Of a stretch of 64,000 bases of DNA, positions 13,601 to 28,600 are shown one piece after another. Each line of letters opens with the position of its first letter. Positions within the stretch are counted from its first letter, which is position 1. The translations under genes and the position numbers were made by a program. The notes beneath the pieces were generated by a model. The model was not told the origin of the DNA, did not search any database, and saw nothing but the letters and a program-made list of their open reading frames with translations. The DNA comes from Mytilus californianus (Eukaryota; Mollusca; Bivalvia; Mytilida; Mytilidae), in the NCBI RefSeq assembly GCF_021869535.1, contig NW_026262690.1:14967001-15031000 (forward strand), written 5' to 3'.

Positions 13601-16600
13601 TCCTTCAAACATTAATGTGATAGATATATTAAACATTGTTTTACACAAGGATGGAACTGTTTTACTTTCAAAGTTGTATTCTAGTGATATCTATTAAGTA
13701 CGGATTTTCTGTACACTCTCACTGTATTTATTTTCTTTTACACGTGCTATTCAAACTTCCGGTTTAAACATACACAAGTTTTTAAATTGTTTTTTGTGTG
13801 ATTTTGACACATTTTAACACTTGAGAAGTGTTCTAGAATTATTTACAAGCAGTTTCAACTTTTATTTGATGATGGAAAACGGGTTTTTCCATGAAAATAC
13901 CGCAAACGACCACACACGATTTGAAATTACCAGAGTTTCATTGGACATTTTCTAACAGTTACAAAAAGTTTTTTTACCTGAAATTTAGTGGCGAGAAGGG
14001 GGTGCAGACAATGTACCAGTGCGAACTATACAAGGCCGATTACGGTACTTCATTTTCCTATGCCGAAAAAGTCCTTTTGGTAACTCCTCCATTAGGATAA
14101 ATCTATTGAATGTATATCTAAACATATTTCTATCATGTCCCATAGACTTACCTTTATAAAACCACAATTTTATGCTAGTCTGAATAAAGCTTTTACCAAT
14201 TAAGGATCATTAATAGTCATTATATACAAACATAGTCACAAGGTTTTGTTTTATAAGTGTTTTGTAGATTTATTCCTGTTTGAACTCAGGCCTTATGTTC
14301 ATACCACCCATATTCAACCTTTGCTTATTTTTAATGTTGCCCCTTTAGAAAAGTGTATGTCATATGATAAGAAGCAACAAGCACAGCCACAAATTTAAAG
14401 ATATATATATTTATGAAAATAATGTTCCTAATTTATCTGATCCATAGAACTGGTTAGGAGATGTGGAAGCAGGTATGGTTGATACATTGATGGAAAGATT
14501 GGTTGCTACTAAATCTGCATTGAAGAAATCCAAGAAAGACAAATGGCTGAAGGAACATCCTGGGCAACTCTGTATTGTTGCTAGTCAAATACAGTGGACC
14601 AGTGATACAGAAAAGGCCCTGAAACACGTCAGGATTAGAGGAGACAAAAAGGCACTGAGGACAATGAAGAAAAAACAGGTAATTTGGTATAAAGGGAAGG
14701 CCCTTAAACCTGTCAGACTAAGAGGAAACTAAACGCCCTGAGGACTGTGAAGAAAAAGAAGGTAATTTGGTATAAAGCAAGGCCCTCAAACCTATCAAGG
14801 TAAGAGGAAACTAAATGCCCTGAGGACTATAAAGAAAGAAGGTAATCGGGGATAAAGAGATGGCCCTAAAATATGTCAGAGTTTGAGGAGATTATAATGG
14901 CCCTGATAATTATGAAGAAAAACAGTTAATTTAGGATACAGAGAAGGCCTTGAAACTGGTCATGCTTAGATGAAGCAGAAAGGCACTGAGGACCATGAAA
15001 ATAAAAAAGTTTATTCATGGTACAGAGAAGGCTCTGAAACAGGTCAGGCTTAGATTTCACAAAATAGGCCCAGAGGATCAACTATAAAAAAAAACGGTAA
15101 TTAACAATAGTTAAAGGATGGCACTGAACGGATGTGTTTCATATATACATATAAACTGTAAATTCAGAAATTATTCTGTGCATTTATTATTGTGATTCCG
15201 ACAGGAGTCCTGTCACAGGACAGACAAAAATATAATAATTATTGTGATTACAGGAAAAGCTTCATACAAATATATGTGTCAGATTTCAGAATGCAAATTC
15301 TTATTGCCATACTCACCAAGTGGCATTATTCATTATCATTCCTGAATTTACAGTATATTTATACATGTTATACCATAGTTCATGCTTCTCTTTCTTTTCC
15401 TCATCTATCCTCATTGAATAATTTCTTCAAAACAAGTCAAAAGATGGCCCAGATCCAGAGATGTGAGAATTACTGCATTTTCTACTGTGAAAATATTCAT
15501 ACTGATTTTTTTTCAGGTGACCTCATTGAACAAGTACTCAGAAATAATACGGTCAAACTTGACAAAGATCCAGAGACTGAAAGTTACTGCCCTTGTTACT
15601 ATAGAAGTTCATGCTAGGGATGTAATAGAAAAGTTGGTAAAGTCGGGATGTAATGATGAAAACGCATTTGAGTGGCTCTGTCATCTTAGATATTATATGG
15701 AGAAGGTAAGTTATAACTTATATCTCATATAAGGAAGTTGTATCTCATAAAGGTAAGTTGTATCTCATAAAGGTAAGTTATACTATGTTCATGTCCCGAG
15801 TAAGGAGCCTGTAGTCTAGTAGTTGTAGTTGATTGCCATAATTGTTTTTCCTTTAATATTGTAAGATTAAATAAGTATTAGAATGACTTTGTTCTTCATA
15901 TCTTGTCTGTGGTTTGTCTAGTGGCAATCTGTGTGTAAAGCACTTTTCCAATCTGTCAGACACATACTTACTGTTTTCTGATGCTTTAAATTACAGTACT
16001 TAGCACAACAATTTCATAGTATTTAAAATGACCAGTTTAATGATAGTAATAACAGAAGTATGACAAACTGAAGATTCGTGAATTTACCTTCCAGTGGTAG
16101 AGTTGTTCTATCAGATTTGTTCTGAACATGATAATTCATTTAGTTTGAATGAAAGTTGTATGTTTGTTTGGAATTTGTCAAATAGTCTTGAGCTTATATT
16201 CACACTTTAGGGTTCAAGGTTGAGATTTTAGATTCAGGCTACTTTTTAGAAATTATACAAGCAAAAATATATTGAATGAAAAGTATTACAAATGTATATG
16301 TTCTATCTGCCAGGTGTCTTTTTACCATGACCTCATCTAAAAAGTTCAATGACCTTAAAGTGTTTGAAATGTTTCAGGAGTCGATACAGTTTTTAAACGG
16401 GATAACTATTGTTATTTTAAGGACTAGAAACTCTGACTAGTCAGTACTTTTTGTAATATTAGTGTAAAGCATTAGATTTCCGTTATCTAATCTATGTCAC
16501 TTTTGTTCTTTTCTTAAGGATGTATTCTTCTGACGTTTCAGTCTCGTTGAAATCTTGTTCTGGAATTATTTCCAAAACATGTGAGACAAGTGGAAAATAG

Positions 16601-19600
16601 CAATGAATTTAATAAATATCATAATCAAACTTAACTCTGTGAAAAAATTGTGTATTTACAATAAGTAGTTTTTAAGTAATAAATTTTTCAATTTTATTAC
16701 CAATCAAGTCAGTCTTTTAGCCAAAATTTTGAGAAAAAGGGTGAGGGGTACAAGAAATGATTTTATCAGAAACATGTACATCCCATATCACTTTTTTCTT
16801 TTCAAATTTCTTAGATATGTATTTTTTCAATCATTTATAACAAAGAAGTTGAAATAATATGCATTTTGTTCTTAAAACAGAGAAAAATCACAAATTTACA
16901 AAATTGACAGCATGGTAAATTTGACACAAAAAAGCATCAAAATATGATAAAACTTTCTTATATTAACACCTACCTATAGTTTTTTTAAATTAAATTTATT
17001 CAGATTGGTCCACTTCATCTTTATTGAAAGTATGAAAAAAAGTTTAATTGTGGAACTGTGATTTTTTTCACGATAATAGCCCAAAAATGGGTAAAAATTG
17101 GTGAAAAATGGGAAAATCATCAAAATTGGGTACTTTCAAAGGGCCGTAGCAAAAAAAGAAGTGCACCACCATATGGTTTTTTCTTCACCAATTATTTTTT
17201 TATAGTCTTATAAACCCAAAAATCAGGTTAAGAAAAAAAGTTTAATTCTAGAAATTTTTGGTCCTTAGAGGTGTACATCCTTAATATAAACTATTGTAAA
17301 AAACAAAGGATATGATTTCCATGTGTACAACAAATGTTCCTTGAATTATCCTTCATCCAGTATGCTCAAAACATAATGTTTTGAAAGCAAAAAATAGTAA
17401 AAATGTAATAATGTTTTATTTCAGGATCAGACAGATGATGTTTGTGTCATCAAACAGACCAATACTGATTTTAGATATGGCTGTGAATATCTCGACTCTA
17501 GACGTCTGGTCATCACACCATTGACTGACCGTTGCTACATCACACTGACCACTGCACTACATCTCCACAGAGGAGGCAGTCCTAAAGGTCCAGCTGGTAC
17601 AGGGAAAACTGAGACTGTGAAGGATTTAGGAAAAGCCTTAGGAATGTATGTGATTGTTGTCAACTGTTCAGAAGGGCTAGATTTCAGGTCCATGGGAAGA
17701 ATGTTCTCTGGTTTAGCCCAGGTATGTAGTAACTTTTACTTTTACACATGAACCCAATCTTAATCATTAATAACTGGCAACACATTTTCATGAATGATCA
17801 TAAAATACAAAATGTTTTGATTGATTAAAATTCAGTTTAAGTCAGTCATAAAAATATTTTCAACTATTGATGTAGATTTAAATTATTTCTTGGATTTATA
17901 AATGTGATTTTTGATGAATAGATAAAAATATGAGATTAGTCAATGCCATTTAGAAAATGCTGCATACAGATGACGATAAAAGCATTTAAAATGTAAGGTC
18001 CCCTGAATAATATGATGATGATAATCCTGTTGCATGTTTCAGCAAAAACTTATTCTTAAAGCAATAAATAAAAAGAATGAGAAAATCACACGAAAAAAAT
18101 ATATTGTTGTTTATTATCCTTAATGACTAGAATTAATTTCTTTATTTACAGACAGGAGCATGGGGATGTTTTGATGAGTTCAACCGTATCAATATAGAAG
18201 TATTGTCTGTGGTGGCACAACAGATACTGTCAATACTGAGTGCCCTGTCATCAAGGGCCAAAAGATTTACATTTGAAAGAAGGGAAATAACCCTCATACC
18301 AACTTGTGGAATATTTATCACAATGAATCCAGGTTTGAGTTTTCCTTTTTACTTTTCAGGGTATAATACTGATGCAAAACATTAAATGGAAAGACAATAT
18401 CAACTAACTAAACTTTTAAAGAGGTAAAGCATTGTGACACTGAAGAAAGCGCTCCACTTTATTTTATTTTATTGAAAAAATTTACACATTATAACAAGAA
18501 AATTTAACATCTAGATTTGCATATCTCTTAAGGTAGTATATGTACATTTAAAACTGTGATTGAATTGCATTTATTCACATAGAATATTTTACTAAAATTT
18601 GCAAATTTTAACATTAAAAATACAATTTATTAGCCAGAGCTTTGCTTAGAATGAAGATTTTGTACCCTCACTCAGATGGCTATATTGTTATCCAGTCCTT
18701 TGTCAATATGTTTGTCCAACTAATATATATGATATGAATGATTTTAATATTATAGCTATGGTCTCCTTTCTATTACAGTGTATGCTTGAAGGGCCAAGCT
18801 TCCAGTGAATCTTAAATCTATGTTTCGACCTATAGTTATTGTCTTCTTTCTATTACATTGTTTATCTTTAGACAGTCTTAAATCTATGTTTCGCCCTATT
18901 GCTATAGTCTCCTTTCTGTTACAAGGTATGCATGAAGGAACCAGCTTCAAGACAATCTCAATCTATGTTTTGTCCTGTAGCTATGGTCTCCTTTCTATTA
19001 CAGGGTATACAGTATGGACAGAGCTTCCAGACAATCTAAGTCTATATTTTGACACTTTACTTTAGTCTCGTTTCTGTTACAGGTTATGCGGGAAGAACCG
19101 AGCTTCCAGACAATCTGAAGTCTATGTTTCGACCTATAGCTATGGTTTCACCAGACTCTACACTGATAGCAGAAATTATTCTGTTTGGTGAGGGTTTTAA
19201 TAACTGTAAAGGACTGGCCAGGAAAACATACACACTCTACTCACTAGCAGAACAACAACTCTCTAAACAGGATCATTATGACTTTGGATTGAGAGCTTTG
19301 GTGTCTGTACTCAGATATGCTGGACCAAAACGAAGGACCTCTCCTAACCTATCTGATGAAGAGGTCTGTATAGTTATTTTTGTATTTTGTAAAAAAAACA
19401 AAAATTACCAGTTTTGTATCTCAAAGAAAAATTGTTTTTTTAACTGGATTTCTGAAAGAAAAATCGTTTATTGATTCGGGCATCCGGGCGGGCGGGCGGG
19501 CGGCTGCCAAACAGTGTCCGTGCATTTACTCATGAACCGTTCAACCAAAGCTTTTCAAATTTTGTTATGTTGTTACAAATAACAATCTTCTGACAGCCTC

Positions 19601-22600
19601 TTGTTTTATATTGCTATGATTGAAATAAATCTGTTGATCTTTGAAAATAACAATTTTAATCAAATGCTTGAAATTGATGAAATGATTATTTCTTTAAAGA
19701 ATTGAAGAAGAATATGTTGGTTCTGTTTTAATTAAGAATGGGGTATAACAAATATACCTTTAAATAACCTAAAAATAAACTTAGAAAAATACAATGTCCA
19801 CAGATACTGATTACAAATGATCCTTGTGAGAACAATTGACTATCATAGTCCTAACTTAGTACATGCACTAAAAATGGTGGGTAAAACCAGTTTCTACAGT
19901 CCTATGTTTCTTTGGGTCAAGGTCACAAAAGGTTCATGGCTGTGCTTTATGCATCCTGCAAGAAGGAAATGAAAGTAGCAAAGCTAACATAGGCTGACCT
20001 GCCATTGTTACGTGTGGTGTTGTGTAATTACATGTGTATTTATTTATAGGTGTTAATTTTGTCCATGAAGGATATGAATGCAGCAAAGCTAACATCGGCT
20101 GACCTGCCATTGTTTAATGGAATTATATCAGATCTTTTCCCTGGGATAGAAATGCCAAGTGTCGAGCATACTATTGTAAGTTTTGATGTTTGTACAAATA
20201 GTAAAAAGTAGAAATGAACCAATAATTATCTTTATTTATTTTATTTTCAGTTTTATTCTTGTGTTTGTATAAACCAAATTGTTTAACTGTATTGATTTTA
20301 GGTTTTACAAATTTTGTGTTTTGATAATATATGTAGAAACTTATAAAGTCAGAAAGGGAATATGTGTAAAGTTATAGTTCATTACTTTGAACATAAAACT
20401 GAAAGTGAATTTTCAGATCAACACAAATGATTACTCTGCCTTATCGTATGATGCTTTCATATTTCAATTGATCACATTCATGTTCACATTATACAGAATT
20501 AATTAGTGAAGAGTGCTCATAGCATAAAAACTTCTCCGGCAGGGTTATGAGGAAGCAGGACTGATATTGTCACTACACAAGTTTTACAGTCAGTCAGTCA
20601 CTAATGCGAATTGGTTGACAAATACAATAAGTCTGTGTCTCAACTCATGAGAGACATGTTTTCAAAGATACCAAAACAGTTGTCAGATCTAAATTTACCA
20701 ATATTGTCCTTTACTTTATTATGACATTTTGATCTCTGGGTGTCAATTAAAGACAACTAGCTTAAAGTTGATGTGTAAAAACAATGATTTACATTTTTTT
20801 TTAAATGTAAAAGGTCTTTGCAGTATGAAGTTTACAATATTTCGATGATGAAAATTATTTTTTTTATTTACAGATGAAGAATGCCATTGTAGCACAACTG
20901 AAGAGTACAAGTTTGCAAGCTCATACACATTCCATTAAAAAGGCAATGCAGCTTTACGAGACAAAGTCATCACGACACTCCGTCATGATAGTTGGAGGTA
21001 CTCAATCAGGGAAGACAATAGCCTGGAAGACATTACAGGGGGCGCTCATATCACTCTTTAAAAAGGGGGATGAAAACTTCCAAAATGTTAAGGTAATTTA
21101 AAAACTTATTCAGTTTATCACATTTGAAAAAGCTATACTTAAAAGTAATCAAATTAAGAGGTTAAAGGTCACAATGCTTCAAGCTAAAATCTAAAGTGAA
21201 TGATATAATAATGTATATGATAGGATAAACACTTGACTGTCAGTTATTTTTCAGTTGAAAGACACAATGAAAATTGAATAGCAGGAGATATCAAGGGAGC
21301 AATTAATCCCATAACTTGATGAAAGACAGACAATACCATGGCCTAAAAGAAAAACAATGAAAACACAAGTCCACAAAACATTAACAGAAAACAGAAGTTT
21401 AAGCAACACAAACCCCACTTAAAACTTATGTGAATTCAGGTGATCCAGAAAGTATAATTATTAATGTTATTAATTTTTTGTCTAATATTTAAAAATTCAT
21501 TAGCCTATACACAGATACAAGAGCATTTGTGAAGTTTTTTTTCACAGAAAAATGATTAAACGTACAAAAACTCAAACTAAGAGCTTGATCTATTGCATTT
21601 TTTTATTTTCAGGTATTTCCCCTGAATGCCAAGGCTTTATCTCTTGGAGAACTGTATGGAGAGTTTGAGTTTAGTACCAATGAATGGACAGATGGAATAT
21701 TATCAAGTATTATGAGAAATGCTTGTACTGGTATGTATTATTAACCCAAAACAATGTAACTCAAACTTCACATTACATTTCTTATTTCACTAAACATTAT
21801 GAAGGTATGTCAAGTTTTGAAATCAGCTAATGTAACAACTAAAAAAGAAAAAGATCTATTAATTACTCTGTCAAATGACCGTCCCAGGGGTCAATGTTAA
21901 AATGTCTTCACAAATTGAATTCATGTTAAAGCTATGATAAAATTAGTTCAAAGATAAATCTGAAGAGAAATAAATGATTCTTTTTTTACGTTTTGTTTTA
22001 TATTTTAGATAAGAAACCAGATGAGAGGTGGATTTTATTTGATGGCCCTGTGGATACACTATGGATTGAGAGTATGAACTCTGTGATGGATGATAATAAG
22101 ATTCTGACTCTGATTAATGGAGAGAGAATTTCACTTCCTGATCAAGTGTCCTTGTTGTTTGAAGTTGGAGATTTATCAGTTGCCTCCCCTGCCACTGTAT
22201 CTAGATGTGGTATGGTGTATGCTGATTATGAAGACTTAAAGTGGCTGCCATATGTTGAGAGTTGGCTACTTACTAAAAAGGAAAATGAGGTAAAAAGTTT
22301 AAAAAAATGAACAATAGATAACAACTTACACATAGTTCTAGATGGCAACATACACACAGTTTTCTCTTGCCAAAATAAAAAAAAATCATTTAAGATCACA
22401 AATTGAAGCATCAACATGTTTATCTTTTTCTTAGTACTTGATGAAATGAAAAGAATTATTGTAAAGAGAGGTTGTACTTCTGAGTTAGGATAGTGATCTT
22501 ATATAACATTTAATGTGATTTGAGACAAGTAGAGTAAATACTAAATAAGGTTGATATCTATACAAGTACTGGTTGAATAATGAAAGAGAATGTTTGACAA

Positions 22601-25600
22601 ATACCTTGTAAAATTCTAAATAAATTGCATTCAGGTATAGGTTGAAGAACTGAATAGAATATTTGATAAGTACTGTACCTTAGTTGTAAAATGCTAAATA
22701 GGGTTGATGTTTAAAGAAGTATTGGTTGAAGAACTGAATAAAATATTTGATAAGTACTGTACCTTATTGTAAAATGCTAAATAGAATTTATGTTTAAACA
22801 GGTATTGGTTGAAGAACTGAAGAAAATGTTTGATAAGTACCTTGTAAAGATTTTGACCTTCAAAAGGTACTACTGCCAAGATCTGATTTCTATTGCTCCC
22901 ATGAATGGAGTTAGGTCCCTTTGTAAACTGTTTGATGCCTTAGCAACACCGGAAAATGGTGTAGATCAAACTGACCAATCAGAAGAAAGCCTTGCCCGGA
23001 TAATAGAGTTATGGTTCTTGTTCTGTATGATTTGGTCTATTGGTGCCTCTGTTGATGAAGATGGAAGGAAGAGATTGGATAATTTTATTCGGGAAATTGA
23101 AGGAACTTTTCCAAATAGAGATACAATTTATGAGTATTATGTTGAACCAAAAGGAAAATCTTGGATACATTGGGATGAACAACTGAAAGCTGGATGGAAA
23201 TATGATCCAAGGTTTGTCTTTAAGATTTTATGTTGTAGTTCTAATGGGACTAGATATATTCTAGGACTCATGCCTTTGTTTTTTTTATTCTGTTATCTTG
23301 TTAAAAATCAATAAGAATTTTGAGATGTACAAATTAAAAAAAAATTGTGACTTTCTTGTCAAATTCCTTCATGAGGACACAAATTTGTTATCTTTTTATG
23401 TACGTCTATTTCAGTATGCCATTCTACAAGATTATTGTACCTACAGTAGATACAGTGAGGTACCAGTACCTTGTGTCTACCTTGATTGACTCATTTAATC
23501 CTGTGTTACTTGTGGGACCAGTTGGAACAGGGAAGACATCAGTGGCAAACAAAACATTAAGGAAGAGTGATCAGAAGTCAAATTCTGTCCTTACCATCAA
23601 CATGTCTGCTCATGTCAGTTGAATTTTTTATGCATTATTAATCTATTTGCACTTCTTTTTTAAAATGCATTTATATTTACACTGAAATAGAATCTTGATC
23701 AACAAAAAGGAGGCAGTATGATTTATGGTGTAGTTTTATTATAGAATTGAATGCTGTGTTTTGAAAATTTATACGAAATGAAAGCAAGTGAAGCATAGTG
23801 CTAAAAATATGATGATCACTTGCTTTCATATCGTATAAATTAAAAAAAAACACAGCATTCAATTCTTATATTTACAGATTTTTAAGACAAAATATTATAT
23901 GTTATTCACATTTTGAATCTGAAAGTAAATCTTCAATCACAAAACTTCAGCAGAAATTGTCTAGTGAGATGAAAGCAGTATCATTCCACATGAAATCAAC
24001 TATGATACGTCATATAGCTGAAATTGGCATATGAAGATGTTGATTTCAAAATAGATAGGTCGTGAAATATCTATCAAATTTTGATCATTACTGTACATGT
24101 ATGGCATAGAATAATATATTTTTTGTTATATATTTATATATTTATATCTATTATCCATATTTAAAAGATATATTGTTAACTCCTTTTTTCAAATGAATAA
24201 AATGTGTACACAGTACAAGAACAATGCAAACAAAAATAGATTAATTAGGTAGGTGGAGCTAATAATTCTATAATATTGGGTTGCTTTCATATGAAATGAA
24301 AGCATATGATAAAATTTTTGACTGCATAATTCACCTTTTCCTCCCATCACAATTCCTTATAGATGAAAAATGTCTGCATGATTTTTCAGACCACATCCAA
24401 CCAAGTACAAGAAATTATAGAGAGTAGAGTAGAGAAGAGGACAAAAGGAGTGTATGTACCGATCGGTGGTAAGAAACTTCTTACATTCATGGATGATTTT
24501 AACATGCCAGCCAAAGATTCTTTTGGATCACAGCCCCCTTTGGAGTTGATGAGATTGTGGTTAGATTATGGATTCTGGTATGACAGAGAGAAGCAAATAC
24601 AGAAAGAAATCAGGGTAGGTTTAGATTACAGATGCTGGTATGACAGAGAAAAGCTAATACAAAAAGAAATCATTTTGTAGCAGAAAAATGTGGATGTGAG
24701 ACATTCTGTTGTCTTCATTATTGAGGTTCAGACTGTGGTTAAAATTTGACTAAACATCAATAACTTTGTCAAACCTTCATGGAATTTTTATTAAACTTGG
24801 ATAGGTGTTTTTTTATACGCCCGTTTACGGGATGTATTATGGTATACCGTTGTCCGTTGTCAACATGTCGGACAGTAACTCAAAAACGCTGTAACCAATT
24901 TGCATGAAACTTTGGTGAATTGTTTATATCTATTGACGTGAGCTCCCTTTTGATTTTTATAAATTTTAGATTTTACGTTTCTGAGTTATGGGGTTTTATT
25001 CATGAAAAAAGGGGGGATTTTCCAGTTTTCGGACAATAAGTCAAAAGTGCTTTGAGCAGTTTTCATGAAACTTTAGTGACTGGTTTATATCTATTAAAAT
25101 AACCTCCCATTATTTTTTTTTATAAATTTCTGATATGACTTTATTCTTTGAAAAAGCGATGGGCGTATCATGCGCTCATGGCGTAGCTGTTTATTATAAT
25201 CATAAGACAGTTTAGCAAATTTTTTGTTATCATCTTTTTTTAGATTTGGCTGTATTTTACTATTAAATGGACTTTGATTGTTTTTTTGCAGTAAACGTTA
25301 AGATACAATATAAAGTTAAAGTTTTTCAGACATCAAAAACTTTGCCAAACCTTCATGGAATTTTACAAGACTTTAAGATAAGCTTTTTTATGATCAAAAC
25401 AAAGTTTTCAGAGCAAAATTTTGAAAACATTTTCTTCAATATTTCAATATTTGATCGATTAAAGAACTAATGTTATTTTTTGCAGTGTACATATAGATAC
25501 ATTCCGTGGTTAAAGTTTTTAGACAGCAATATCTTTGTAAAGCCTTTATAGAATTCAATCAAACTTTGTAAATGCTTATTTACAATTAAGAGACATTGAC

Positions 25601-28600
25601 AGCAGCAATCATAGGCAAGACACAGGGTTCCATGTAACCCTTTACAAATTATTTTGGATCTGCATTTCATGTTGTGTTTATTTTAAATTTATAGGAGATG
25701 TTCTTGATAGCAGCAATGGGTTCCCCTGGTGGTGGAAGACAAGTTATCTGCCCACGTTTACAAAGTAGATTTAATCTGATCAACATGACTTTCCCTCAGG
25801 TTAGTATAAAGACTAGGAATGTTAACAGATAGCTGTAAGTTCTTCTTGTCCTGGACTTAAGATAGAATGTGTTTAAGACAGCTTTCCCTCATGTTAGTAT
25901 AACATTGAGGATTTTAGTATGACATCAGTTAGTCCACTTTGTGGAGGTAGAAAAGTATTTGCCCTGATCTACGGAGCAGATTTATTATTCTTATCAAGAT
26001 AACTTTCACATAGTTAAATATTAGGGGTGGGGAGTAGAATGATAATGCTTGGTCCACTTGGTAGTTGGAAAGTTATTTGTCTTTATCTACAGAGCAGATT
26101 TAATCTGATCAGTATCAAGTTCTTTCAATAGAACTATAGGAAGAATTGTAGAACAATGTAAGCTCGTAAATCTGCTCTGTAGATCAGGGCAAATACTTGT
26201 TTTCCTCCACCAATTGGATAACTGATGTAATCTTGGTTTTGGGAAAAAGTTTATCATCCTGATTTACAGAGATTATTAAGTTCTAAAAGTTCATCATTCT
26301 GAATGAAATAACTTTGAGAAATGTTCTCGTTTACTGAGTAATATGACTGTCCCTCAGGTAATTATCATGAGAAGTATATACTATAATTTGATAACAAGAG
26401 TTAGTGCCCTTTCTCTGATGCATTGTCACCATTTACAGCTCAGGTATACCTGGTAATCTTCTCAACATGATTCAGGTAAGAATGATGGCGAATGATAACA
26501 ATGCCTTCATGGGACAAAGTGTTATTTGTTCCCTAATATGACAAAAATATTATGTTTTGCAACTTTTTTGCCCCACAATGATGAGCTGAGATGCATGCTA
26601 ATTTACTCTTGTCTGTCTTTCTATCTGATCACAGTAAAGGTAAATGGTTTGTTCTGTTACTGTATACATACACTGTTGAACTGAGCATCCTCTTGAGCAT
26701 GGGCTGCCATCAAGCATTAGTTGTCATGTTTATAAGTTTTTATCATAGATTTTATTAGTACTTGAGATGATTTATTACCATGATATACCCTTGTTCAAAC
26801 ATTTTACCTTATAAATAAAGATGTATTTAAAAGATTTAATTCTATTGACATGGCTTATTTATCAATAAAATAAATTGTTATCTTGCCATGGGGAGATAAC
26901 TTTTCCACATATTTGACTAATTTTTAGGGAGATTACAACAAATTAATCAAGTTTTAAAGAACTTTGTGAAAAAGCAAGAAAACGAGATAACAATTTATTA
27001 GCATAGAAAACGAGATTGCAATTTATTAGCATCTTCAATTTTCCTCTCATTTTCTGGAATTTGAATTAAAATCTGTTTTTGTCAAAAAAGAAATAACTGT
27101 GAGAAAATACATAAATTCATTTATTTATAGTCCCTAGAATAATTTCAGCATCAACATTGGCTAATTTCAGTATAAATCTGGACTGATCATTTGCAGTCAA
27201 TCCTAAACAAAGATTTAGGAATACTCCCATACTACCTTTTTATCTGTATTTAATTTATACACTTTCTATTAAACAGATCGTAGTCATGAGAATTCTCTAC
27301 CGTTCCAGTACACCACAGCAAGAATAAAATTAACAAATAAATATGAACATGTTTCTGTATTACAGGATAATCAGATCCTAGTGATCTTTGGAGGGATGTT
27401 TAATCAGAAATTACAGGAATTTGAGGAAGATATAAAACCAATAGGAGATATTATTACCAAGGCAACAATAGAAGTGTATTTTGCTGTTCAGCAGAAATTC
27501 AAACCAACCCCTTCCAGAATGCATTACTTGTTTAATCTGAGAGATATTTCAAAGGTAAAATAAACTTAATTAAAACTCTTGCAGATAATAATAAAATGAT
27601 ATTAGAAGGTTTATGAAAACCAGATGATTTTATGTAAAAAGTGAATCTTCAACTGTTCATTGATTACTACTTATATAAAATAAGGAGATGTGGTATGCAT
27701 GCTGATGAGTCAACTATTCTGTAAATCTGTAGGTCACTGGATAGCCTTTAAAAATGAACAAAACCAATACAATATTGTGCTCTATGATAAAAGACCCAAA
27801 TAAAAACCAAAGATCTATTTTAAACTACAACAATTAATGAAAAACAATTATGTCAGACTTCAAACAACAACCACTGGACTACAGACTCTTGGATTGGGAC
27901 AGGCACATAAAGAATTTATTATACTCACTTATTCTGAGTGTTTTAGGGAGACTTGTTTGTAAGTGGGTGTTGTAAATTAACTCCCTTTAGTTCTTAAGAG
28001 TTTTTTTTCTAATTTTTCTAACTGTATTTTCAGGTGTTCCAAGGAATGTTAAGAGCACACAAACATGTACATGATACCAAGAATGCTATGATCAGATTGT
28101 GGATACACGAATGTTTTAGGTAATACAAAGAATGCAATGATCCGATTGTGGATACACGAATTTTTTAGGTAATACAAAGAATGCTATGATCCGATTGTGG
28201 ATACGCGAATGTTTTAGGTAATACAAAGAATGCTATGATCAGATTGTGGATACACGAATGTTTTAGGTAATACCAAGAATGCTATGATCAGATTGTGGAT
28301 ACACGAATGTTTTAGGTAATACAAAGAATGCTATGATCAGATTGTGGATACACGAATGTTTTAGGTAATACAAAAAATGCTATGATCAGATTGTGGATAC
28401 ACGAATGTTTTAGGTAATACAAAGAATGCTATGATCAGATTGTGGATACACGAATGTTTTAGGTAATACAAAGAATGCTATGATCAGATTGTGGATACAT
28501 GAATGTTTTAGGTAATACCAAGAATGCTATGATCAGATTGTGGATACACGAATGTTTTAGGTAATACAAAGAATGCTATGATCAGATTGTGGATACACGA

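Noticed and set aside
15192..15617. 141-codon frame overlapping exon 12
   Set aside because: Wrong frame relative to the conserved [15 protein letters not shown] segment; runs mainly through intron.
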